From: Pseudomonadota bacterium | GTDB taxonomy: Bacteria; Myxococcota_A; UBA796; SXON01 | DNA length: 64,000 nt | Direction of reading: 5' to 3' | Assembly: GCA_030685065.1 (NCBI GenBank) | Contig: JAUXQH010000017.1 | Coordinates: 1-64,000 of the forward strand | Part shown: positions 16,769 through 25,335 of the stretch, in pieces | Numbering within the stretch: the first letter of the stretch is position 1 | Layout: every line of letters starts with the position of its first letter | The notes under the pieces: model-generated | Database searches by the model: none | What the model was told of the DNA's origin: nothing | Seen by the model: only the letters and a program-made list of their open reading frames with translations | Made by a program: the position numbers and the translations under genes

Positions 16769-17865
16769 GGCGTGGGTGCCCCGCGCACACGGGGCTCCCA
16801 CCGAGGCTCGGAGCTGGGCCAGGGCTTGTCGAAGGCCTCGGGCAAGGGCCCATCCCACCCCGGGTAGCGGTCGAGGGTCTCCGGGGTGATCGGGAAGGTG
16901 GGCACCAGCTGGTGGCGGTCTACCTGCTCCCCGAGCAACACCGACCACGCCGCGCGGAACGCCGCCGCGCCGAGCGGCCCGCAAAACTGCGCCGCGTCGA
17001 TGATGGTGAGCCGCCCCTCGCGGATGTTGGCCACGCTTCGCGGATCCCCGTCGATGGTGGCCACCGCGATCTCGGTGCGCCCAGCGTCGGCCAGGACGTC
17101 GACCACCGCGAGCCCGCCGCCGTCGTTGACGGTGAACACCACGTCTACGGAGCCCCGCTCCGGGAAGTCGGCGAGGATCCGCCCGCCCGCCTCCCGCCCG
17201 GCGATCGGCTCGACGGCCTCGTACGTCTTGAGGATCTCGTAGGAGCGGCCCCGCTCGGTCAGCGCCGCGAGGAAGCCGTCGAGGCGCTCGACGGTCGACG
17301 AGACCTGCGGGTACTCGACCAGCACCAGCCGGAGCGTTCGCCCCGCGGGGAAGCGGTGCGCGACGTACTCGCCGTCGAGCATGCCCGCCTGCCGGTTGTC
17401 GCTGGTGACGAAGGCCGCGAGCTCGCCGCCCTCGATGTACTGGTCGTACGCCACCACGGGGATGCTCGCGTCGTTCGCCTCCCGCAGCGGCGCGGCGAGG
17501 GCCACGTTGTCGGTCGGCTGCACGATGATGGCGTCCACATCCTGGCGGATCAAATCGCGCATCTGATCGATCTGGCGCCTCTGGCCCTCGACGCCGTCAC
17601 CCGCGACCAGCGGCACCAGCTCGACGGTGGGCCCGGGGCCGCGATTCACCAGCGCGGCTTCCGCCTCGAGCCCGCGGCGCATGGCGACCTGGCCCTCGAT
17701 GGTCGACGACCAGTAGAGCACCCCCACGCGAAACGTGTTCGGCAGGGCCCGGGGCGGCGTGTCGGGGCGGACGGCGGTGCCCGGGAATGGCCCTCCGCGC
17801 AGCGCGAACCAGGCGACGCCGGCAAGGACCAGTACGGCCGCGAGGAGCCGGGCGCGCTTCGACAT
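16765..17865 (-). CDS. Periplasmic sugar-type substrate-binding protein
   Basis: 366 residues. An N-terminal hydrophobic segment (RLLAAVLVLAGVAWFAL) looks like a signal peptide or membrane anchor; no lipobox is clear. The mature part follows the type I periplasmic binding fold of ribose/galactose/AI-2 binding proteins: FRVGVLYWS at strand one, LIRQDVDAIIVQPTD, IPVVAYDQYI, and VDVVFTVNDGGGLAVVDVL. No ABC ATPase or permease gene is adjacent. Instead its stop overlaps the start of a hybrid kinase, so it more likely senses than transports. A weak sigma54-like promoter is visible upstream. Confidence 0.85.
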   Translation of the reverse strand: MSKRARLLAAVLVLAGVAWFALRGGPFPGTAVRPDTPPRALPNTFRVGVLYWSSTIEGQVAMRRGLEAEAALVNRGPGPTVELVPLVAGDGVEGQRRQIDQMRDLIRQDVDAIIVQPTDNVALAAPLREANDASIPVVAYDQYIEGGELAAFVTSDNRQAGMLDGEYVAHRFPAGRTLRLVLVEYPQVSSTVERLDGFLAALTERGRSYEILKTYEAVEPIAGREAGGRILADFPERGSVDVVFTVNDGGGLAVVDVLADAGRTEIAVATIDGDPRSVANIREGRLTIIDAAQFCGPLGAAAFRAAWSVLLGEQVDRHQLVPTFPITPETLDRYPGWDGPLPEAFDKPWPSSEPRWEPRVRGAPTP

Positions 17866-17900
17866 GAGCTTCCAACGCTTGGTGCGACGTAACGATGCTT

Positions 17901-17916
17901 TGCAAGCTGTAATCCC
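17901..17916 (-). promoter_or_regulatory. Possible sigma54 (-24/-12) promoter
   Basis: On the minus strand, GGGATTACAGCTTGCA has GG and TTGCA at exact -24/-12 spacing, but the rest of the -24 box does not match TGGCACG. It lies about 36 bp upstream of the binding-protein start codon. Confidence 0.3.
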
Positions 17917-18008
17917 GATCTTGCCGCGCGACACCGCGGACGCTCGCGAAACACGTCCGGGTCGGGTCGCGCCGCTCCGCGCGATGAGCCAACTTGCCGG
18001 TATTGCTA

Positions 18009-19337
18009 TTAGAATCGCGCCGGGCAGTGATCGCCGCTGGCGAGCCAGTCGTCGACGTAGGCCGCGCGCTCCACGAAAAACGCGCGAAGCTCGGCCACCG
18101 CCGCCTCGTGGTCGGCCATCGAGCCGACCTTGTTGGGGTCGTCCTCGACGGCCTCGGCGATCTGCGCCTCCCATGCGTCGAGGCGCCCCTGCATGTCCTC
18201 CGGCGAGTAGGCGGCGCGGGACAGGACCAGCTCCTCGACGAAGCGTTCGCACCACGCGCGGTCGGACAGGACCCGCTCCACGAGGGCCTCCTTCTGCCAG
18301 CCGGAGTGCTCGTACAGGATCGGATCCGAAGCGACGGCGTCGGGCCAGACGGGATCGCCGTTGGTGTACGCGGCGTCCCCGAAGCTAAGATCGAGGTCGT
18401 ACGGCAGGTACACGAAGCCGCGCGTGGGGTGGTCGTAGAGGTAGTAGTTGATCTCGACGCCCGCCCAATAGTTGTCCATCGCCGGCAGCATCGCCTCGGT
18501 CGCCCACTCGGCCACGGCCTGGTCGAGGTCCATCAACGCCGCGATCTCCTCGACCGTGGTCGCGGCCTGGAGCGCCACGAGGTTGGTCGTGTCTCCCACG
18601 TCCTCGTTGGTCTTCAGCTCGGTGCCGCCTTGGTAGAGGTTGCCATCGGGCTCCTCGAAGTGGCGCTCCAGGTATTCCTTGTCGATCCGCTCGATGTTGG
18701 CGTACAGCCCGTAGTAGTCGCCGTTGACGACCACCTTGGCGTTGTTGACACAAGAATAGGGCAGCCCCCGCTGCTCGAACAATGGAAAGGCGATCCGCTC
18801 GTGCATCAGGGTGCGGTCGTACCAGGGCGCGTCGAGCATGACCTTGCGCTGGCCGTGAAACCGGCCGCTCGGGTCCTCCTCGTTGAAGGACACGACGAAC
18901 TGGAGCTTGTCGCAGCTCCACGACCAGTTGCCCTTCAGGCGCACCATCGCGTCGACGGTCTCCCCGTCGTAGGTGAAGGCGACCGGGTGGTACTCCTGGC
19001 TGCCCGCGGCGCAGTCCGCCCGGAGGGCCTGCAGCTCCCCATCCCTGAACTGGAGCTCGAACGTCGGCACGGTGTCCGGATCGTAGAGGTCGGGGCACGC
19101 CTTGGGCCAGGTCTCGACGGGCTCCTCGGTGTCGGTGTCCTCGGTGGCCGTGTCCGTGTCGACGGTGTCGGTGTCGGTGTCGACGGTGTCGGTGTCCTCC
19201 GTGTCCGTGTCGACGGTGTCGTCGGTGTCGGACGCGCCGCTGTCCCGGCCGCCCTCCTTCGGGGGGCGCGACACGACGGGCGTGCTGGAGACACAGGCGA
19301 AGGCCAGGAGGAGCATGGGCTCGATTCTACCGCGCAT
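18009..19337 (-). CDS. CotH-kinase-like lipoprotein
   Basis: 442 residues from the ATG at 19337; a second ATG at 19316 is possible and would leave more room for a divergent promoter. The signal has lipobox LAFAC. A long Asp/Thr linker (SDTDDTVDTDTEDTD and onward) follows. The CotH domain shows VRLKGNWSWSCDKLQF, FHGQRKVMLDAPWYD, VVVNGDYYGLYANIERIDKE and the catalytic-type motif YLPYDLDLSFG near the C-terminal third. CotH of Bacillus is an atypical kinase that phosphorylates spore-coat proteins. Here the target would be a surface or periplasmic protein, if the enzyme is active. Confidence 0.85.
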   Translation of the reverse strand: MRGRIEPMLLLAFACVSSTPVVSRPPKEGGRDSGASDTDDTVDTDTEDTDTVDTDTDTVDTDTATEDTDTEEPVETWPKACPDLYDPDTVPTFELQFRDGELQALRADCAAGSQEYHPVAFTYDGETVDAMVRLKGNWSWSCDKLQFVVSFNEEDPSGRFHGQRKVMLDAPWYDRTLMHERIAFPLFEQRGLPYSCVNNAKVVVNGDYYGLYANIERIDKEYLERHFEEPDGNLYQGGTELKTNEDVGDTTNLVALQAATTVEEIAALMDLDQAVAEWATEAMLPAMDNYWAGVEINYYLYDHPTRGFVYLPYDLDLSFGDAAYTNGDPVWPDAVASDPILYEHSGWQKEALVERVLSDRAWCERFVEELVLSRAAYSPEDMQGRLDAWEAQIAEAVEDDPNKVGSMADHEAAVAELRAFFVERAAYVDDWLASGDHCPARF

Positions 19338-19358
19338 CGCGTCGGATAGACCTTCCCC

Positions 19359-19628
19359 ATGAACCGAGATGTCTCCGGGTGCCTCCTGACCCTGGCCGGG
19401 GCCGCGACCTCGGCCGGTCTGGCCGTTGGAGCGTGGCAGGTCGCGAGCCCCGCGGTGGCCATCGTGTTGGGGGAGGTGAGCGTGGGATTCCTGTTCGTCG
19501 GAGTCGGTGGGTTCAGCCAGGGCTGGAATCTCGTCGAGATGGTCGTGATCACGGGGATCTACCTGGTGCTGGTGCTGCTGGTGAACATCCAGGTCTTCGA
19601 GCATGTCCGCCAGGCGGCGGGCGAATGA
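19359..19628 (+). CDS. Small integral membrane protein
   Basis: 89 residues with three hydrophobic helices (about 8-28, 32-50 and 58-78) and short charged ends. No family recognised. Its stop overlaps the ATG of the GNAT-like gene (ATGA), so the two are translated together. Only 21 bp separate its start from the divergent CotH-like gene. Confidence 0.7.
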   Translation: MNRDVSGCLLTLAGAATSAGLAVGAWQVASPAVAIVLGEVSVGFLFVGVGGFSQGWNLVEMVVITGIYLVLVLLVNIQVFEHVRQAAGE

Positions 19629-20623
19629 CCGCGCCCGGTACGTCCGCCGGCCCGCACCCGCTGCTCGATCTCGATGACGCCGCCCCGCTCGACCGCGACA
19701 AGGCTGCCGAGGCCTTGCGCCGCCTCCGCATCGCCGAGGTGCGTGACCCCGACGGCCCGGAGTTCGCCGCCGCGTACGAGATGCTCGCCGGCTTCTTCCT
19801 CGCGAACGGGGAGCTCGAGGAGCGAGGAGCGCTCGCGGGCTTCGTACGCGACCGCGTGCTCGCGTTCGGGGAGGGGCTCGAGGGGGTCTACCACCTCGTG
19901 GCCGCGTGGGACGGGGACCAGCTCGTCGGCGTGCGCGACTGCTACGTCGACATCGATCACGTCCGTGGCGTCTGCGTCGTCGCCCTCTCCCACTCCTACG
20001 TGGCGCCGTCTCACCGGCGCTCGGGGCTCGCCGCCGCGTTCCGTGCGCTACCGGTCACGCTCGCCCGCCGGGTGGTCGCGGAGCGCGTGGGCCGCCCCCT
20101 GCCGACGCTCGTGGTGGCGGAGATGGAGCCGGTGGATCCGGCCCAGCCGGAGACGATCGTGCGGCTGCTCGCGTACGGCCGCTCCGGCTTCCGGGTCCTC
20201 GATCCGGTGCGCGTGCCGTACTCCCAGCCCGAGTTCCGCGACCTCCCCGACGCCGCCCACACCGCCATCCCGCTGCTCGGGGTGGTGCGCCCCATCGGGC
20301 TGGACGGGCTCACGGAGCTCACCGAGCTCCCCGTGCACCTCGCGGCCTCCTTCCCGCGGCTCTTCCACGCGTGCCACCGGCTCTACTTGCCCGACGCGAA
20401 GGTCTCGCCCTCCGAGCGCCACGTGACGGCGGCGCTCCACGCCACGCCGGCGCCGGTGTCGCTCCTCCCGCTTCCGACCGCGCGCGACACGCTCGCGCGG
20501 CTGGCCCCCCTGGTGCGGGGCGCCGTCCTGCCCCTGTTCCCGCCGCCCTTGCGGGGGCCGAACCCGGGTTTTGGGGATCCGGCGGAGGAGCTGGAGGGGG
20601 TGCTCGCCGGGTGGAGTGGGTAG
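19625..20623 (+). CDS. GNAT-like acetyltransferase domain protein
   Basis: 332 residues, no signal peptide. Residues about 35-175 resemble a GNAT fold: YHLVAAWDGDQLVGVRDCYV, then VVALSHSYVAPSHRRSGLAAAF, which fits the acetyl-CoA-binding motif A (V.P..RR.GL). The C-terminal 150 residues are not recognised. The substrate is unknown. The ATG overlaps the preceding stop, so it is co-translated with the small membrane protein. Confidence 0.65.
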   Translation: MTAPGTSAGPHPLLDLDDAAPLDRDKAAEALRRLRIAEVRDPDGPEFAAAYEMLAGFFLANGELEERGALAGFVRDRVLAFGEGLEGVYHLVAAWDGDQLVGVRDCYVDIDHVRGVCVVALSHSYVAPSHRRSGLAAAFRALPVTLARRVVAERVGRPLPTLVVAEMEPVDPAQPETIVRLLAYGRSGFRVLDPVRVPYSQPEFRDLPDAAHTAIPLLGVVRPIGLDGLTELTELPVHLAASFPRLFHACHRLYLPDAKVSPSERHVTAALHATPAPVSLLPLPTARDTLARLAPLVRGAVLPLFPPPLRGPNPGFGDPAEELEGVLAGWSG

Positions 20624-20625
20624 CC

Positions 20626-21513
20626 CTACGGGTCCAACCCCGCGATCACCACCGCCACCACCGGCCCGGGCCGCTCGCCGCTGTCATTGTCCGCGATCAG
20701 CACGACCCGCCCGTCCGCCAACCACGCGATGCCCTCCAGGTTCGGCACCGGCGCGAGCACCGCGCCGAGGTCCCGGACGACGCGGGCCGGGGACGCCTCC
20801 GCGCGGCCCCAGGTCACGTCCGCGGCTACGAGGCGAGACACCTCGTAGTGCCGCTCGATCGCGAGCAGGTGGGTGACCGCGCCGTCGTCACGCGCCGCGA
20901 TGTCGGAGAGCTTGCCGGTGGCGCTCGTGAGGCGCAGCCGCGCCGTCGTCACCACGCCGTCGCGTGGCACCCGCCACAGGAGGGCGTCGCGCCCCGACCC
21001 GGTCGTGACCACGGTCTCCGCGGAGGCCACCAGCACGTCGAGCGTCGCCGCGAGCCCCTCGAGCCCCCGGTTCGCCTCGGCCCGCACCGCGAACGGCGCG
21101 TAGGGCACCTCGCGCGCGCCGGTCACCGTCGCGACGCCGTTCAAGAGCGAGACCTCGATCACCGAGTCGTTGTCGCGGTCTCCGGTCCAGCGAGGCTCGG
21201 CCCCGAGCGCGAAACGGCCGGGCCCGACCCACGCGATCGACTCGGCGTCCACCGCGTCCTTCGAGCCCACGCGCCATCCCGCAACCGGGATCGGCGCGCC
21301 GTCCTCCACCACCCGGTTTCCGTCGAGACGCAGCGGAACCAGCGTCGGTTCGCGCTCGGTGACGGCCCAGAGCCGCCCGGCCTCGTCGACGGTGAGGCCC
21401 GAGAGCCCCCGCAGTGTCGCGGGCAACAAGGACACGGTCATCCGCGGGTCAGACGAGGCGGTCGGCCCCGCGAGGGGACGGCACGCGAGCCCCAGGATCA
21501 GCAGGACGACCAT
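20626..21513 (-). CDS. Phytase-like (esterase-like) beta-propeller lipoprotein
   Basis: 295 residues. The ATG at 21513 gives MVVLLILGLAC, a lipoprotein signal. The mature part carries blade motifs of the esterase-like/phytase-like family: LRGLSGLTVDEAGRLWAVTE, DAESIAWVGPGRFALGAE, NRGLEGLAA, HLLAIERHYE and PNLEGIAWLADGRVVLIADN. Members are predicted periplasmic or secreted hydrolases, few of them tested. A frame of over 1000 residues runs on upstream but is only the antisense shadow of the amylase gene. Its start lies 57 bp from the divergent starch operon. Confidence 0.8.
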   Translation of the reverse strand: MVVLLILGLACRPLAGPTASSDPRMTVSLLPATLRGLSGLTVDEAGRLWAVTEREPTLVPLRLDGNRVVEDGAPIPVAGWRVGSKDAVDAESIAWVGPGRFALGAEPRWTGDRDNDSVIEVSLLNGVATVTGAREVPYAPFAVRAEANRGLEGLAATLDVLVASAETVVTTGSGRDALLWRVPRDGVVTTARLRLTSATGKLSDIAARDDGAVTHLLAIERHYEVSRLVAADVTWGRAEASPARVVRDLGAVLAPVPNLEGIAWLADGRVVLIADNDSGERPGPVVAVVIAGLDP

Positions 21514-21570
21514 CCCGTACACGCCTCCGCGTCGGTATAGCCCCGCGTCGCCGCGACGCTCGCCCGCCGG

Positions 21571-23997
21571 ATGAGATACCGTCGCGCGATGCGGGCATCC
21601 TTCCCCCTCCTCCTCCTCCTCCCCGCCTGCTGCGGGCGCGACGCGCCGATGTGGACCGGCCCCGATCCTCTCGTGGTCGGGGAGGACGAGCGCATCACCC
21701 TCGATCTCGCCGCCCACGTGGTCGACGATGGGGATGGCGTGCCGACGTTCACGGTCGAGGCGGAGCCGGGCGTGCTCGTCGACCTCGACGGGAGCCTGCT
21801 CGCCGTGGTGCCCGAGGCCGGCTTCACAGGGGAGACGACCGTCACGCTGACCGCGACCGACGCCTGCGGAAACGTGGCGTCGACCGAGCTCCCTGTGCTG
21901 GTCGGCGGGGCGGCGAGCGCCTGCCCCACGACGTTCGCGTACACCGCCCGCGGCGGGGCGGACCAGGTGTTCCTCGCCGGATCGTTCAACGAGTGGAGCG
22001 CCTCGGCCACCCCGATGACCGCCGCGGGGGACCAATGGTCGGTCAGCGTCGAGCTTCCGCCGGGAACCTACACCTACAAGTTCGTCGAGGCCGAGTACAC
22101 CAACGGCACCGAGTCCTGGTCGTGTGACCCCGAGGGCCAATACGCCCAGTGCGACGAGGGGTACGCCTGGGATCCGACGTGCCCGCTCGGGGCAAGCGGC
22201 TGCAACAGCCTGATCGTGGTGCCGGATTGCTCGCTCCCCACGCTCGTGGTCAGCGGCGTCGCGGTCGATCGGGACGCGGACACCATCGGCATCGAGGTGG
22301 CGGTGACCGGGGACATCGCGAGCGCCACGGCCACGCTCGACGGAGAGGTCATCGACGCGTGGGACGGCGAGCGCTTCCGATACACGAGCGGCACCTTGAG
22401 CGATGGGCGACACACGCTGCGGTTCGACGTGACCGACACCTTCGGGCGGCAGGCCCAGCAGCTGTATGTGCCCGTATGGCTTGATGATCGGGACTGGGCT
22501 GGCGGCCTGATGTACTACGTGTTCGTGGACCGCTTCGCGAACGGTGACACATCGCGTGATACATCCGAGGCCACGTCGGCCGAGAGCACGGACTACCTCG
22601 GCGGTGACTGGCAAGGGGTGATCGACAAGCTCGACTACCTCGACGATCTCGGCGTCACGGTGCTGTGGCTCACGGCACCGCAAGACAACGCGTCGGGCGC
22701 GTGGGGCACGTCGTGCAACACATCGTACTCGGGCTACCACGGGTACTGGCCGTCGGACGCGTTCGGCGCCGAGGAGCACTTCGGGGACACCGCGCTGCTC
22801 CGCCGCCTCGTCGACGAGGCCCACGCCCGCGGCATGCGCGTGCTCACCGACTGGGTCGGCAACCACGTCCACTCGGACCACCCGTACTACACCGACCACC
22901 CCGAGTGGTTCAACGCCCCCTCGCTCTGCGGGGACGCGAACAACTGGAACGACATCCCGGAGACCTGCTGGTTCGACAGCTTCCTCCCGGACATCCGCTA
23001 CTACGACCCCGAGCCGCTCACCCAGATGGTGGACGACGCGATGGTGTGGGCGAAGGACTACGAGTTCGACGGCTACCGGGTCGACGCGGTGAAGCACATG
23101 CCCCACAGCGTGTTCTACAACTTCGCCACGCGCGCCCGCGCCGAGCTGGAGCAGGTCGAGGACTTCTACACCGTCGGGGAAACCTACTCGGGCGACCGCG
23201 ACCTCATCCTCTCCTACGTCAACGACCGCGAGCTCGACGGGCAGTTCGACTTTCCCGTCTATTGGGCGATCGTGGCCGCGTTCGCGCGCGACGAGATCGG
23301 GCTCTCCAACGGGGATGGCTCGCTCCAGGACACCTTCGCCGACTCCGAGGCCGCGTTCGACGGGCACCTGATGAGCACGTTCCTCGGCAACCACGACGTG
23401 GCGCGGTTCATCCCGCAGGCCTCGGGAGAGATCGGCTCGCTCTATGGAGATTCGGCGTGCGGCAGCGACGGCTCGCTCCGCGGCGTCGACAGCCCGCCGG
23501 ATTGGTCCGAGCCCTACCAGCGCCTCAACCTCGCGTGGACGTTCCTGCTCACCAGCGAGGGGCTGCCCCTCGTCTACTACGGCGACGAGATCGGCCTCCC
23601 CGGCTTCAACGACCCCGACAACCGCCAGATGATGCGGTTCGGAGACGACCTGTCGACCGACGAGGCGATGGTGCTCGCCCACGTGATGGCGCTCGGCCAG
23701 GCCCGGCGGGACCACCCCGCGTTCTCCCGTGGCACCCGCACCGAGTGGTGGGGCGGCGAGCCCGACTTCTACGCCTACGCGCGCACCACCGATGACGTTG
23801 GGGATGGCGGGGATGGCGTGTTGGTCCTGCTGAACCGCGCCGACGCGGCGCGCACCATCACCAACGGCGTCGCGTTCGCCGGCTTGGCGCAAGGCACCTA
23901 TCGCGACGTTCTCACCGGAATGACGTTCGGAACCGCGGGAGACTCCCTGACCATCGATGTTCCCGCCTACAGCTCCCGCGTCCTGGTGCGCGAATGA
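21571..23997 (+). CDS. GH13 alpha-amylase-family lipoprotein with CBM48-like domain
   Basis: 808 residues; an ATG at 21589 is equally plausible. The lipoprotein signal ends in LLPACCG. Residues about 35-115 form an Ig/cadherin-like domain. Residues about 125-190 resemble a glycogen-binding CBM48/20 domain (VFLAGSFNEWSASATPM, PPGTYTYKFVE). The GH13 barrel then shows all four conserved regions: I near 428 (DWVGNH), II near 504 with the Asp nucleophile (GYRVDAVKH), III near 536 with the Glu acid/base (VGET) and IV near 607 (LGNHDV). It probably hydrolyses starch or glycogen at the cell surface. First gene of the operon; its end overlaps the maltoporin start. Confidence 0.92.
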   Translation: MRYRRAMRASFPLLLLLPACCGRDAPMWTGPDPLVVGEDERITLDLAAHVVDDGDGVPTFTVEAEPGVLVDLDGSLLAVVPEAGFTGETTVTLTATDACGNVASTELPVLVGGAASACPTTFAYTARGGADQVFLAGSFNEWSASATPMTAAGDQWSVSVELPPGTYTYKFVEAEYTNGTESWSCDPEGQYAQCDEGYAWDPTCPLGASGCNSLIVVPDCSLPTLVVSGVAVDRDADTIGIEVAVTGDIASATATLDGEVIDAWDGERFRYTSGTLSDGRHTLRFDVTDTFGRQAQQLYVPVWLDDRDWAGGLMYYVFVDRFANGDTSRDTSEATSAESTDYLGGDWQGVIDKLDYLDDLGVTVLWLTAPQDNASGAWGTSCNTSYSGYHGYWPSDAFGAEEHFGDTALLRRLVDEAHARGMRVLTDWVGNHVHSDHPYYTDHPEWFNAPSLCGDANNWNDIPETCWFDSFLPDIRYYDPEPLTQMVDDAMVWAKDYEFDGYRVDAVKHMPHSVFYNFATRARAELEQVEDFYTVGETYSGDRDLILSYVNDRELDGQFDFPVYWAIVAAFARDEIGLSNGDGSLQDTFADSEAAFDGHLMSTFLGNHDVARFIPQASGEIGSLYGDSACGSDGSLRGVDSPPDWSEPYQRLNLAWTFLLTSEGLPLVYYGDEIGLPGFNDPDNRQMMRFGDDLSTDEAMVLAHVMALGQARRDHPAFSRGTRTEWWGGEPDFYAYARTTDDVGDGGDGVLVLLNRADAARTITNGVAFAGLAQGTYRDVLTGMTFGTAGDSLTIDVPAYSSRVLVRE

Positions 23998-25322
23998 TGT
24001 TGGCGCTGCTCGTCTCGAATGTGCTGGCGATGGAGACCGAGGTGATCCTCGGCTCGTACGGGCGCGTGCAGGTCAGCACCGACACCACCGGCGGCCAGGG
24101 CGATCCGACCAACCTCGTCGCGCACGGCAGCCGCCTCGAGCAGGACCCCTACCTCGAGCTCGACGTCGGCTGGAAGGTCGAGCCCGAAGAGGGGGGGCCC
24201 ACGTTTCGCATCCTCGTCACGCCCGCGCTGGCGGGGCCGCTGTTTCATTACGACGGCACGTTCGACGCGACGCTCGCCATCCGAAACCTGTACGTCCAGG
24301 CGGACGACGTGGGTGTGGCGGGGCTCGGCGTGTGGGCCGGCTCGCGGATGTATCGCGGGGATGACCTGTATCTCCTCGACTTCTGGCCGCTCGACTCGCT
24401 CAACACCGTGGGCGGCGGCGCCTTCTACGCGACCGACGACACCTGGATCGGCGCGCACGTCGGCCTGAACCGCCTCTCCGACGCCGAGTGGCAGTACCAA
24501 CAGCAGGCGGAGACCCTCCCGGGCGGCGTCGGCGCCGAGTGGGTCACCATCCTCGACCGCCAGCGGATGGTCGCGTCGCTCAAGGGCTCCCATACGTTCC
24601 ACCTCGGCGACATCGGGCTGCGGCCCAAGCTTTACGGAGAGCTCCACACCCTGCCCGCGGGGGAGCGGATCGTGGAGGACTCGCTCACCCAGGCCCTCCC
24701 CGCCGAGACCGGTTGGCTCGTCGGGGGCGAGGTCTCCGCGTTCGGTTGGGCGACGGACAGCTACGTCCACCTCTTCTACAAGCACGCCCAGGGCATCGCC
24801 GCCACGGGCGAGCTCGCCGTGCCGACGGACGGCCTCGCGGTAGACCGGTCGGTGACCGCCGCGAGGGAGGACCTGGTCGCCCTCGCCGCCAACCACGAAG
24901 GCGGCCCCTGGGGCGTGGCCGCGGGCGCGTACTGGCGCGGCTGGGCCGACGCGGACGGGGAGGAGGTCGACTTCGACGACGGCACCGAGTGGATCCTCGC
25001 GGTTCGCCCCTCGGTGTACCCGACCAAGTGGCTCTCGATCGGCTTCGAGGGCTCGCACCAGTGGATGTGGCGCGGCTCGGTCCTGGCGCGCACGGGCGAG
25101 CAGGGCACGCCCGAGATCACGAAGCTCTCGATCCTCCCCGCGGTGCAGCCCCGCCGAGGCACGTTCGCGCGGCCCCAGGTGCGGCTCCAATACACGCTCT
25201 CGCTGCTCAACGAGGACGCCCGCTCCTGGTACGCCGAGCGGGACAGCCGCTCGTCCCGGCCGGTGCAGCACTTCGTCGGGATCGGGGCCGAGTGGTGGAT
25301 CAATTCGCAGACGTATCGGTAG
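23994..25322 (+). CDS. lamB: Maltoporin-like outer-membrane porin
   Basis: 442 residues, in the LamB size range. A short signal peptide ends near NVLA. The LamB-type segment GVWAGSRMYRGDDLYLLDFW is followed by alternating hydrophobic/polar strands with frequent aromatic residues, as expected for an 18-strand barrel with a greasy slide. The C-terminus carries a typical aromatic barrel strand (FVGIGAEWWI). It would let malto-oligosaccharides, released by the surface amylases encoded on both sides, cross the outer membrane. ATGA overlap with the upstream gene indicates coupling. No inner-membrane transporter is encoded next to it. Confidence 0.85.
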   Translation: MMLALLVSNVLAMETEVILGSYGRVQVSTDTTGGQGDPTNLVAHGSRLEQDPYLELDVGWKVEPEEGGPTFRILVTPALAGPLFHYDGTFDATLAIRNLYVQADDVGVAGLGVWAGSRMYRGDDLYLLDFWPLDSLNTVGGGAFYATDDTWIGAHVGLNRLSDAEWQYQQQAETLPGGVGAEWVTILDRQRMVASLKGSHTFHLGDIGLRPKLYGELHTLPAGERIVEDSLTQALPAETGWLVGGEVSAFGWATDSYVHLFYKHAQGIAATGELAVPTDGLAVDRSVTAAREDLVALAANHEGGPWGVAAGAYWRGWADADGEEVDFDDGTEWILAVRPSVYPTKWLSIGFEGSHQWMWRGSVLARTGEQGTPEITKLSILPAVQPRRGTFARPQVRLQYTLSLLNEDARSWYAERDSRSSRPVQHFVGIGAEWWINSQTYR

Positions 25323-25335
25323 GGGAACAGACGAC

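Noticed and set aside
20626-23892. A minus-strand open frame of over 1000 residues across the amylase gene
   Set aside because: Only the part from 21513 down is protein-like with a lipoprotein signal. The rest is the antisense shadow of the GH13 gene.
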